In this document: in pieces, positions 25,413-32,207 of the stretch | How the letters are laid out: every line of letters begins with the position of its first letter | Position numbering within the stretch: position 1 is the stretch's first letter | Assembly: GCA_002069855.1 (NCBI GenBank) | Contig: MWCF01000027.1 | Coordinates: 1-32,207, forward strand | Direction: 5' to 3' | DNA from: Elusimicrobia bacterium ADurb.Bin231 | GTDB lineage: Bacteria; Elusimicrobiota; UBA8919; MWCF01 | Length of the DNA: 32,207 nt | Notes under the pieces: model-generated | What the model was told of the DNA's origin: nothing | Databases searched by the model: none | What the model saw: the letters and a program-made list of their open reading frames with translations, nothing else | Made by a program: the position numbers and the translations under genes

Positions 25413-25955
25413 ATGAAAAAAATAATTCCGTTTGCTTTAATCTGTTTCACGATGCTTGTTCAATCCGCTTTTGTAGATGCTCAAGATGGCGATAAATACG
25501 CTATGGCAGATGAACTTTTAACTTTGATGAAAATGCAAAGTAATATAGAAGAGTCATTTTCTATGGCGAAGAATCTGGTTATGTCCCAATCCGTAAAAAG
25601 GATGCATGATTCGGATGATGATGCGCATGCTGACATTTCCAGCGGCACCGCAAATATGTTGGATGTTATAATGAATGAGTTTAAGTGGGAAAAGGTTAAA
25701 GACGAGTATATTTCTCTTTACGCGGACGCTTATACGGAAGAGGAACTTGCAGGCATCATTGCTTTTTATAAAACTCCCGCAGGGCAGGCATTTGCCAATA
25801 AAAGTCCTGATTTGGGAAAACGCGCCGTTGATTTCAATCAGGCTCGTATGGCAAAAATTATGCCGCAAATCAAGGAAATGATTAGAGAGCAGAGAAAATC
25901 TTTAAGAAACCAGCAGCCGCGTGCTCCGGAGCGTGCGCCGGAGAAAGATAAATAG
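25413..25955 (+). CDS. Secreted DUF2059-domain protein
   Basis: A 180-residue exported protein: signal peptide MKKIIPFALICFTMLVQSAF with probable cleavage after VDA, a helical body, and the DUF2059 motif YADAYTEEELAGIIAFYKTPAGQAFANKSP (about residues 108-137). The C-terminal tail is basic and proline-rich (RNQQPRAPERAPEKDK). DUF2059 proteins are periplasmic and without a known function. A strong ribosome site AAAGGAG precedes the ATG. Separated by 54 bases from yjbQ and 21 bases from the phosphoesterase. Confidence 0.85.
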   Translation: MKKIIPFALICFTMLVQSAFVDAQDGDKYAMADELLTLMKMQSNIEESFSMAKNLVMSQSVKRMHDSDDDAHADISSGTANMLDVIMNEFKWEKVKDEYISLYADAYTEEELAGIIAFYKTPAGQAFANKSPDLGKRAVDFNQARMAKIMPQIKEMIREQRKSLRNQQPRAPERAPEKDK

Positions 25956-25976
25956 AATCTGTATAATGGTGAATTT

Positions 25977-26459
25977 ATGCTTATAGGAATAATGTCTGAT
26001 TCGCATGACAATCTGGTCAATATAAAAAAGGCCGTTGCCCTATTCAACGATAAAAAAGTCGGACTGGTAATTCACTGCGGAGATTTTGTTTCCCCTTTTA
26101 TAGCGCAGGAATTTGAGAAGTTGGATATGCAACTTGTAGGGGTGTTCGGCAATAACGACGGCGACAAACCTTATCTGCTTGAAAGATTTGCCAAAATAGG
26201 GGAATTGCATCAGGATCCATTTGAAATAAACATAGCGGACAGGAAAATCGTGATCATGCATCAGCCGAAATTCATAGAAGAATTAATCGCCTGCGACAGA
26301 TATGACGCGGTAATTTACGGGCACACTCACAAGATAGACATAAGAAAAGACAAATCTCTGACAATTAATCCCGGGGAAACCGGCGGCTGGCTTACAGGTA
26401 AAAGCAGTGTTGTTATTTTGGATACACAGACGCTCTCGCCGCAACTGGTTTATTTGTAA
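25977..26459 (+). CDS. YfcE/MJ0936-like metallophosphoesterase
   Basis: A 160-residue calcineurin-type phosphoesterase with the full set of metal motifs: GIMSDSHDN (Asp8, His10), HCGDF (Asp), FGNND (Asn), MHQP (His) and YGHTHK (GHTH). It matches the short YfcE/MJ0936 group that hydrolyses phosphodiesters in vitro; the physiological substrate is unknown. It is convergent with trxA, 9 bases away. Confidence 0.92.
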   Translation: MLIGIMSDSHDNLVNIKKAVALFNDKKVGLVIHCGDFVSPFIAQEFEKLDMQLVGVFGNNDGDKPYLLERFAKIGELHQDPFEINIADRKIVIMHQPKFIEELIACDRYDAVIYGHTHKIDIRKDKSLTINPGETGGWLTGKSSVVILDTQTLSPQLVYL

Positions 26460-26468
26460 TTTCGATTT

Positions 26469-26789
26469 TCAAAGATGCTTGCTCAGAAATTTTTTAACCG
26501 CCTCTTCCGCGAGCGCTCCGACAAACTGATCTATTATCTCTCCGTTGCGGAACAATTTCACGTTCGGTATGGACATTATGGCATATTTGCTTGCCACTGC
26601 CATATTTTCATCTACATTTACTTTGGCTAATATGAATTTCCCGGCGAAATCAGTTTCCAGTTTTTCAAGCACAGGTCCGAGCATACGGCATGGCCCGCAC
26701 CACGCGGCCCAAAAATCCACAAGAACAGGCACTGTTTTCGATTTGGCAATAACTTCGGCGTCAAAATTCGCATCTTTTACATCTATCAT
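26469..26789 (-). CDS. trxA: Thioredoxin
   Basis: A 106-residue cytoplasmic thioredoxin with the active site FWAAWCGPCRM (Cys31, Cys34) and the conserved cis-Pro region SIPNVKLFRNGE. It reduces protein disulfides and is recharged by thioredoxin reductase, whose gene (trxB) is the first of the same operon. A strong ribosome site GGAGG precedes the ATG; it lies 15 bases after tlpA as the last gene of the run trxB-queH-tlpA-trxA. Confidence 0.97.
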   Translation of the reverse strand: MIDVKDANFDAEVIAKSKTVPVLVDFWAAWCGPCRMLGPVLEKLETDFAGKFILAKVNVDENMAVASKYAIMSIPNVKLFRNGEIIDQFVGALAEEAVKKFLSKHL

Positions 26790-26804
26790 AATTAACCTCC
26801 GGAT

Positions 26805-27392
26805 TTAATTTTTATTTTTCAGCAGGATTTTTATTTTCTTTTCAAGCGTTTCACCGCTGATTTTCCCCATTTGTTTAAATGCGATATCTCCGTTTTTATC
26901 TATTATATAAGTTGCCGGTATGCCCACAACATCTTTATATTTTCCGAGTATCTCTCTCGTCCCTGCCAGAACAGTGTAGTTTATGGACTTTTTGGCCACA
27001 AAATCCTTTAAATCATCCGGATTTCTTTCGAAAGCCACAGCCACTATTTCCACTCCTTTTTCTCTGTAATCCTTGGTAATTTTTATAAAATCTGCTATTT
27101 CAGTCTGGCAGTGAGGGCACCATGTTGCCCAGAAATTCAATATTGTGACATTGTTTTTTGTTTCAGAAAGCCGGAAGATCGTGCCGTCTATGCGCGGCAG
27201 CGCGAAATCCGGGGCATTACCCCATTTTTCCTCTTTTGACGCTGTTCCGGATTCTTTGGTTAAAGAAACCGTCTTTTGTTTTTTAGGAACATTTTTTGTT
27301 TTGGTTGCCACATCTGTCTTGGAATAACCTGTGGCGCAAAGCAAACCGATAAGTAAAATTACTGTTTGATACAGAGCGGGCATCTTTTTCAT
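26805..27392 (-). CDS. TlpA/ResA-like exported thioredoxin-fold protein
   Basis: A 195-residue protein with an N-terminal signal or anchor (ALYQTVILLIGLLCATGYS), a Lys-rich linker (about 25-58), and a TlpA/AhpC-type thioredoxin domain: PDFALPRIDGTIFRLSE, NFWATWCPHCQTEI (Cys92, Cys95), and VVGIPATYIIDKNGDI with the cis-Pro. It would act on disulfides or metal centres such as cytochrome haem sites outside the cytoplasm; no cytochrome genes are near. The Cys at 19 is not preceded by a good lipobox, so I do not call it a lipoprotein. Its ATG overlaps the queH stop (ATGA) and has AAGGAG upstream. Confidence 0.88.
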   Translation of the reverse strand: MKKMPALYQTVILLIGLLCATGYSKTDVATKTKNVPKKQKTVSLTKESGTASKEEKWGNAPDFALPRIDGTIFRLSETKNNVTILNFWATWCPHCQTEIADFIKITKDYREKGVEIVAVAFERNPDDLKDFVAKKSINYTVLAGTREILGKYKDVVGIPATYIIDKNGDIAFKQMGKISGETLEKKIKILLKNKN

Positions 27393-27928
27393 TTCAGCTC
27401 CTTTTTACTGTATAGGCATCCGCAATAATTTTGTCTGTATAGCCCGTAATTCTCCGCCATTAGGGATGTTTTTTTAAAACCGTCTTTCTTTTTGAAATTT
27501 GCCGGAAAAAACAATTGATTACCTATAAAAGATCCGAGATCATTTATAATTTCGGAGTTTTTATAAGGACTTACCGATAATGTTGTGGTGAAATAATCAA
27601 AATTTTCCTGTTCAGCGGTTATAAAGGTTTTGGCTAACCGCAGTTTAAAACATGCGTAACATCTTTTTCCGCCTTCCTTTTCATTTTCCAGCCCTTTTGT
27701 CGTTTTATACCAGATATCCTCTTTTTCTTCGTGAGTTATTAAAGGCAATTTAAGAATGTCTGCTATTTTTTTAGTGTTCTCGAAGCGTTTTTCGTATTCA
27801 TTTTTCGGCTGTATATTTGGATTGTAAAAATAACCCGTAACTTCAAATCCCTGTTCGCGCAAATATTGTACCGGATATCCAGCGCATACTCCGCAACAAA
27901 TATGCAGCAATATTTTTTTTGATGCCAT
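27389..27928 (-). CDS. queH: Epoxyqueuosine reductase QueH
   Basis: Catalyses the last step of queuosine synthesis at tRNA position 34, the reduction of epoxyqueuosine; QueH (formerly DUF208) is the non-orthologous counterpart of QueG and binds an iron-sulfur cluster and a second metal. The 179-residue protein has the family cysteines: LLHICCGVC (Cys11, 12, 15), KRCYACFKLRL (Cys90, 93) and QNYCGCLYS (Cys169, 171). It lies 3 bases after trxB and overlaps tlpA by 4 bases, inside a thioredoxin operon. No other queuosine genes are in the window. Confidence 0.93.
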   Translation of the reverse strand: MASKKILLHICCGVCAGYPVQYLREQGFEVTGYFYNPNIQPKNEYEKRFENTKKIADILKLPLITHEEKEDIWYKTTKGLENEKEGGKRCYACFKLRLAKTFITAEQENFDYFTTTLSVSPYKNSEIINDLGSFIGNQLFFPANFKKKDGFKKTSLMAENYGLYRQNYCGCLYSKKELK

Positions 27929-27931
27929 ATT

Positions 27932-28882
27932 TCAGTAAACGGTTCCTTTTATAATGTCAATATATTTGTGCGCAGACATCGCTGCGACTGCCCCGTCTGA
28001 ACTTGCTGTTATTGCCTGTTTTAGCGGTGTGACCCTGCAATCCCCGCCGGCATAAATTCCCTCAACTGACGTATTCATGCCGGGTCCGGTGATTATGTAT
28101 CCGGCATCGTCTCTGTTAAGCAGTTCCCCTGCAAATCCGGTGTTCGGTTTCCAGCCGATAAAAACAAACACCCCGTCGCAAGGTATATCTTTTTTTTCGT
28201 TTGTCGCGATATTTTTTATTGTTACTGATTTTATAGTATTGTCTCCGGAGATGCTTTCCACAACTGAATTCCACAGGAAACTCACTTTTTTTTCCGCGAA
28301 TATTTTATCCTGCAGAAACTTTTTAGCGCGCAATCTATCCCGTCTGTGAATCAGCAATATTTTTTCCGCAAATTTTGTTAAAAAAAGAGAATTTTGTATT
28401 GCCGAATCCCCTCCGCCGACAACAACAACAGTTTTATTTTTAAAAAACGGCGCGTCGCAAACCGCGCAATGTGAAATTCCTCTTCCGAAATAGGTTTCTT
28501 CTCCGGGCACTCCCAGTTTTCCGGGACTCGCTCCTGTGGCGATAATTACGGAAAGGGCTTTATAGGTTTTTTCTTCTCCTGTAACCAAAAATTCTTTATT
28601 CTTTCCATCCCCTGTCTGCCGTATGCCGGTAACTTTGGAGGATTCGAATTTCGCGCCGAATTTCGATGCCTGTTTTTTTAGATTTTCAATAAATAAATAT
28701 CCCGGTATCCCTTCCGTTAATCCCGGAAAGTTTTCTATCCTGTCTGTCAAGCTTATTTGGCTGCGGGACGAAATATCTTCAAGGACCAGATTGTTCAAAC
28801 CAGTTCTGGAAGCATATACGGCAGCAGATATTCCCGCCGGCCCGGCTCCGATTATTATTGTGTCCAATATTATATCTGTCAT
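27932..28882 (-). CDS. trxB: Thioredoxin reductase
   Basis: NADPH-dependent FAD enzyme that reduces thioredoxin. The 316-residue protein has TIIIGAGPAGISAAVYASR (FAD), ISHCAVCDAPFF with the active-site Cys139 and Cys142, VVVVGGGDSAIQNSLFL (NADPH), and GIYAGGDCRVTPLKQAITASSDGAVAA at the C-terminus. I start at the ATG at 28882, just before the FAD motif; the frame is open 13 codons further, but the promoter at 28890-28917 covers that stretch. No ribosome site precedes the ATG, and the -10 box ends 7 bases before it. First gene of the trxB-queH-tlpA-trxA operon. Confidence 0.95.
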   Translation of the reverse strand: MTDIILDTIIIGAGPAGISAAVYASRTGLNNLVLEDISSRSQISLTDRIENFPGLTEGIPGYLFIENLKKQASKFGAKFESSKVTGIRQTGDGKNKEFLVTGEEKTYKALSVIIATGASPGKLGVPGEETYFGRGISHCAVCDAPFFKNKTVVVVGGGDSAIQNSLFLTKFAEKILLIHRRDRLRAKKFLQDKIFAEKKVSFLWNSVVESISGDNTIKSVTIKNIATNEKKDIPCDGVFVFIGWKPNTGFAGELLNRDDAGYIITGPGMNTSVEGIYAGGDCRVTPLKQAITASSDGAVAAMSAHKYIDIIKGTVY

Positions 28883-28889
28883 AATGCAA

Positions 28890-28917
28890 ATAATACCAAA
28901 AAAATATATTTTGTAAA
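28890..28917 (-). promoter_or_regulatory. Putative promoter of the trxB operon, leaderless type
   Basis: Minus strand TTTACA (28912-28917), 16-base spacer, TATTAT (28890-28895), ending 7 bases before the trxB ATG. Transcription should begin at about the base next to the start codon. Confidence 0.5.
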
Positions 28918-28970
28918 GCAAAAACTTTTAAATTTAATAAAAGACTTCTTCTTTACTATATATCTTGTAC

Positions 28971-28998
28971 TTGATTTTTTCATTCGTTTTGTTAAAAT
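28971..28998 (+). promoter_or_regulatory. Putative promoter of the GT9-waaA genes, leaderless type
   Basis: TTGATT (28971-28976), 16-base spacer, TAAAAT (28993-28998), ending 7 bases before the GTG start at 29006. It is divergent from the trxB promoter. Confidence 0.5.
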
Positions 28999-29005
28999 AC
29001 TTATC

Positions 29006-29977
29006 GTGAAGATATTAATTTTGAGATTAAGTTCTATGGGCGACATAATGCTTGCTACCCCGCTTATAAGGTGCCTTAAAAAAAAATATCCGGATTCCCG
29101 CATCGATTTTCTGGTAAGAAAAAATTTTGTTCAAGTGCTTGCCGGCAACCCGTACATAGACAACTTGCTGGTTTATGAATCCGATTTTTTTCATATCGTC
29201 AAAAAAATAAAAGCCGCCGGATATGATTATATTATAAATATTCACTGCAGCTTTTTAAGCAATTTAATCTGCCTTTTTTCAGGTTCAAAGGTGCTTAGGT
29301 ATAAAGATTATTTTATTCATAGATTTTTGCTTGTGGAATTCGGGCTTAATCTTTACAGAGAAAAGATTCCGGTATTTAAAAGATATATGTCTGCAGCGCG
29401 CAGGATAGGTGTGGAATATGACGGCCAGGGATTGGATTTTTTCCTGCCGAATTCCGTTGCCGAATCCCTTCATGGCGAATCTGGGGAGAAATATATGGGA
29501 ATTTGTCCGGTGGCTGTATGGAATACGAAAAGATGGCCGTCTGAAAATTTTGTCGGTTTGGCTAAATTGGCAGCGGAGAAACGATCTGCCAGAGTATTGA
29601 TTTTCGGAGGCAAAAAGGACTACGATTATTGCGAAAATATACGCAAAGAAATAGATGGCGATACGATAAATCTTTGCGGTATAGATATAAACGAGAGCGC
29701 TGCGTATCTTAAGAAATGTAAAATCCTTGTTACGAACGATACCGGATTGATGCATGTCGCGCGCGCGTTAAAGATTCCTGTGGCTGCTTTGTTTGGACCT
29801 ACTGTCGAGGAATTCGGCTTTTTCCCGGAAGGCGCGGATGCTAAAATATTTCAAAAAAAACTCTCCTGCAGACCGTGTTCTACCAAAGGTTCAAAAAAAT
29901 GTCCGCTGGGAACTTTTTTATGCATGAAAGGCATTTCCGTTGAGGAGGTATTTCAGTACTGTGCTTCTTATTTATAA
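29006..29977 (+). CDS. Family 9 glycosyltransferase (heptosyltransferase-like)
   Basis: A 323-residue GT9 enzyme, the family of ADP-heptose:LPS heptosyltransferases, acting at the cytoplasmic face of the membrane on the LPS core. It begins VKILILRLSSMGDIMLATPLI, the standard N-terminus; it has GICPVAVWNTKRWPSENF, the donor-site motif TNDTGLMHVARALKIPVAALFGPT, and the C-terminal Cys-rich segment CRPCSTKGSKKCPLGTFLC typical of GT9. I chose the GTG at 29006 because the family N-terminus begins there; the open frame extends into the trxB promoter region but without family match. The precise sugar is not decidable. Overlaps the waaA start by 17 bases. Confidence 0.9.
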   Translation: MKILILRLSSMGDIMLATPLIRCLKKKYPDSRIDFLVRKNFVQVLAGNPYIDNLLVYESDFFHIVKKIKAAGYDYIINIHCSFLSNLICLFSGSKVLRYKDYFIHRFLLVEFGLNLYREKIPVFKRYMSAARRIGVEYDGQGLDFFLPNSVAESLHGESGEKYMGICPVAVWNTKRWPSENFVGLAKLAAEKRSARVLIFGGKKDYDYCENIRKEIDGDTINLCGIDINESAAYLKKCKILVTNDTGLMHVARALKIPVAALFGPTVEEFGFFPEGADAKIFQKKLSCRPCSTKGSKKCPLGTFLCMKGISVEEVFQYCASYL

Positions 29978-31238
29978 TATCCTCGTAGGTTTCGCTTTTA
30001 TTTTTATACTTCCATTTGTTATCTGGAAATATAAAGCCGGATTTTTTAAAAAGGTGTCGATCGGATTGAACGAAAGGTTTGGATTGTATAATATTCCTCA
30101 GGGGAAATATATTCTTCTGCATGCCTCATCTGTGGGAGAATTGAAAACTGTTGAAATTTTTGTTCGCGGAATCAAAAAAAGATTTCCGGAAAAGCGGATT
30201 ATAATACTGACTATGACTCCTTACGGGTATAGGTATGCCTACGATAACCGTCTTGGAGACGAGGTTGCATTCGCACCCATAGATATTCCGTTTTTTGTTG
30301 AACGGGTGTTTAATAAAATTACTCCGGAAATGCTTATTTTGGTGGAAAGCGAACTCTGGCCGAATCTTATATTTTCGGCAAAAGGCAAGGGCGCGAAGAT
30401 AGTTTCAATAAATGCCAGGATGTCGGATAGAAGTTTCAAAAGATACGGATTTATCAGAGAGTTTATGAGCGAAATAGTCAATTCTCTGGATCTGATCTGC
30501 GCCAGGGAAAATTCCGACGCCGAAAAATTCAGTTATCTCGGTTACGGCAGGGCAAAGGTCAAAAAAACGGGGAATATGAAATATGACGGGCTGTTGTCCG
30601 GAAGGCCTGTCCCTCAAAAAATGCCTGAGGATTTCGGGTTTTCTTCCGAAGATATGATATTGGTTGCGGGCAGCACGCGCGATAACGAAGAAGAGGTGGT
30701 ATTATGGGCATATAAAAATCTTTTTAAAGATATTCCTAATCTTAAAATTATAATTGCTCCGAGGTACCCGGAAAGATGCAAAGATGTTGCTGCGCTGCTT
30801 CAAAAAATAGGAATAACCTTTGTTGAACGTTCTGCGTTTAAAGATAATGTGTCTTTTCACGGCAAACAGTGCTTGCTGCTGGATACTATCGGGGAACTGG
30901 CAGCCGCGTATTCAACCGCAAGCGTAGTCTTTGTCGGAGGAAGTTTGTACCCCGGCGCCGGCGGGCATAATATTCTCGAGCCTGCTGCTCTCGGTAAGGC
31001 TGTGGTTTTTGGCAAATATATGTCGAATTTTAAAGAGCCGTCCGAATCCTTGGTTGCTGCCTCTGCCGCGTATATTGCCTATGACAAAGAAGATCTGTAT
31101 AATAAATTGCTGCAACTGCTCAATAACGAACAGACTCGGAACGAGTGCGGCGCCAGAGCAAGAAATATCGTTCATAACCAGGTGGGAGCAACAGAACGCA
31201 ATATTGAAATAATTTCAGATATGCTTACAATGAGCTAA
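29961..31238 (+). CDS. waaA: 3-deoxy-D-manno-octulosonic acid (Kdo) transferase
   Basis: Adds Kdo from CMP-Kdo to the lipid A precursor at the inner membrane, the first step of LPS core synthesis. After an N-terminal anchor (LLIYNILVGFAFIFILPFVIW) the 425-residue GT30 protein shows LLHASSVGELKTVE with the catalytic Glu, VESELWPNLIFSAK, NARMSDRSFKRY, AGSTRDNEEE, and GGSLYPGAGGHNILEPAALGKAVVFG, all typical. I start at the GTG at 29961, with a GAGGAGG 12 bases upstream inside the GT9 gene; a TTG at 29940 is the upstream alternative. Overlap with GT9 implies co-translation. Confidence 0.94.
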   Translation: MLLIYNILVGFAFIFILPFVIWKYKAGFFKKVSIGLNERFGLYNIPQGKYILLHASSVGELKTVEIFVRGIKKRFPEKRIIILTMTPYGYRYAYDNRLGDEVAFAPIDIPFFVERVFNKITPEMLILVESELWPNLIFSAKGKGAKIVSINARMSDRSFKRYGFIREFMSEIVNSLDLICARENSDAEKFSYLGYGRAKVKKTGNMKYDGLLSGRPVPQKMPEDFGFSSEDMILVAGSTRDNEEEVVLWAYKNLFKDIPNLKIIIAPRYPERCKDVAALLQKIGITFVERSAFKDNVSFHGKQCLLLDTIGELAAAYSTASVVFVGGSLYPGAGGHNILEPAALGKAVVFGKYMSNFKEPSESLVAASAAYIAYDKEDLYNKLLQLLNNEQTRNECGARARNIVHNQVGATERNIEIISDMLTMS

Positions 31239-31336
31239 TTCCCAATGGAACAAAAAAACTTCTGTCGTAAAATTTTATGTTTTCAACGGTTCATTTGCCG
31301 GATTGTCGTATGCGGCGTTTCAAAAAATGTGTTAAA

Positions 31337-32101
31337 ATGAAAAGTTTTATCAATGGTCTCCGGATTATATTTTTGATATTATGTCTGTATTTAATAGGAA
31401 AGTTCGCGTATAGCCGATACGATTTCCCGTATGCCGGCGCAGGGGATATTGCGGGCTATGATATGCAGCCTGTGGATTTTGCCGGATTTGCTTTAGGCAT
31501 GAGAAGAATTTTCGCGGATATTACATGGATAAAAACACTGCAGTATTACGGTGGAGAAGGATATGATGACATTGTTGCCGGCGAAAGCTATAAAAAATAC
31601 GAGAACGACCCGCACCGCCGCGGCGAATACGGGAGATACAGCCGTTTTTTGGATATGTGCAGAAAAACCGTAAAATTCGACCCGCATTTTACGTATGTTT
31701 ATCTTTTCGGCAGTTCTTCGCTGGCATGGAATCTTACCCGCTATGACGAAGCATTGGAACTTTTAAATGAAGGTATAGAACACAATCCGCATTATTATCC
31801 GTTTCATATTTATGCCGCGGCGATAGTTTATGCCAAAGAAAATAATTATGCCCGTGTTATTGAAAAGTTGGAACTTGCTGTAAAATATCCGGACTGTCCA
31901 TTTGAAGTAAAGGTAATACTTGGAAATATCTATGAAAAGAACGGCAGGTTTGCTGATTCCGCCGAAATATGGCTTGGCATAATGGAAAATTCTCGCAATA
32001 AAGCGCATATAGCCCGCGCGCAAAAAAAATTGCAAGAATTGCTCGAAAACGGTAAAAATTTACAAAACGAAAAATCTATCAATGAGCTATCTAGGCACTA
32101 A
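31337..32101 (+). CDS. Membrane-anchored TPR-repeat protein
   Basis: A protein of about 254 residues with an N-terminal membrane anchor (GLRIIFLILCLYLIGKFAY), a conserved-looking segment DFAGFALGMRRIFADITWIKTLQYYGG, and then TPR-like helical pairs: DEALELLNEGIEHNPHYYPF, NNYARVIEKLELAVKYP and GRFADSAEIWLGIMENS. Proteins of this layout recur in Elusimicrobia-, Omnitrophica- and deltaproteobacteria-like genomes, but I know no function. Three in-frame ATGs (31277, 31310, 31337) are possible, and none has a ribosome site; 31337 gives the cleanest anchor. It follows waaA after a gap of 98 bases. Confidence 0.75.
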   Translation: MKSFINGLRIIFLILCLYLIGKFAYSRYDFPYAGAGDIAGYDMQPVDFAGFALGMRRIFADITWIKTLQYYGGEGYDDIVAGESYKKYENDPHRRGEYGRYSRFLDMCRKTVKFDPHFTYVYLFGSSSLAWNLTRYDEALELLNEGIEHNPHYYPFHIYAAAIVYAKENNYARVIEKLELAVKYPDCPFEVKVILGNIYEKNGRFADSAEIWLGIMENSRNKAHIARAQKKLQELLENGKNLQNEKSINELSRH

Positions 32102-32207
32102 AAAGGGAATTCGTTCTTTTTGCCATGGAAATATACTTGATGAATTATTCGGCAATCCAGTGCCTGATAAAGCTGTTTTCTGGTGTAAAAGTCAAAATAT
32201 TTTTTTT
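32082..32207 (+). CDS. Start of an unidentified gene, cut by window edge
   Basis: A frame opens at ATG 32082, overlapping the TPR gene end by 20 bases, and stays open for 42 codons to the edge. The visible sequence starts MSYLGTKKGIRSFCHGNILD and contains NPVPDKAVFWCKSQNIFF. It is too short to place in a family. Overlap with the upstream gene, as is usual in this genome, supports it as real. Confidence 0.4.
   Translation, partial: MSYLGTKKGIRSFCHGNILDELFGNPVPDKAVFWCKSQNIFF

Overview
The window looks like chromosomal DNA of a Gram-negative, AT-rich bacterium. A Kdo transferase (waaA) and a family 9 heptosyltransferase-like gene indicate lipopolysaccharide. The type IV pilin-like protein with a very short prepilin core and a C-terminal Trp, the heavily overlapped operons and the Cas6 type recall Elusimicrobiota (or the neighbouring Omnitrophota). 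This assignment rests on memory of those genomes and is only moderately secure.

Layout. 1-2455 is an accessory edge: the N-terminal part of an IS5-like transposase cut by the window edge, a lone cas6 without other cas genes or an array, a pilin/pseudopilin gene, and several degenerate copies of a short dispersed repeat, one of which lies in frame inside cas6. 2456-7825 is a minus-strand run: CBS protein, CPA2 cation/proton antiporter, RtcB RNA ligase, a small membrane protein and a GT-C glycosyltransferase. 7826-7954 is a divergent promoter region. 7955-12293 is the classical rpmH-rnpA-yidD-yidC-khpB(jag)-mnmE cluster (rpmH is 45 codons). After an AT-rich gap come a response-regulator diguanylate cyclase and a cell-wall amidase, then mnmG and rsmG with a small PH-like protein wedged between them, followed without gaps by a YvlD-type membrane protein, a BaiN/HI0933-type flavoprotein, an exported or anchored protein of unknown function and an EamA transporter (to 20409). 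20606-23044 carries a SlyD-like prolyl isomerase, serS and a zinc-ribbon membrane protein. 23077-24786 is a minus-strand PolX. 24939-26459 holds yjbQ, a DUF2059 protein and a YfcE-like phosphoesterase. 26469-28882 is a minus-strand redox operon trxB-queH-tlpA-trxA. The right end has the LPS genes GT9 and waaA, a TPR protein, and the start of an unidentified gene.

How the genes work together. Most of the window is housekeeping: ribosome/RNase P/membrane insertion (rpmH, rnpA, yidD, yidC), tRNA modification (mnmE, mnmG, queH), rRNA methylation (rsmG), tRNA charging (serS), RNA repair (rtcB), thiol redox (trxB, trxA, tlpA) and envelope building (amidase, GT9, waaA). The most notable signals are the in-frame repeat inside cas6, and a recurring promoter architecture in which consensus-like -10 boxes end only 6-9 bases before the start codon and no ribosome binding site is present (rpmH, polX, trxB, GT9), suggesting leaderless transcripts. 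I found no tRNA or rRNA genes, no CRISPR array and no complete undescribed defence system. All family names come from reading motifs; no database search was run.
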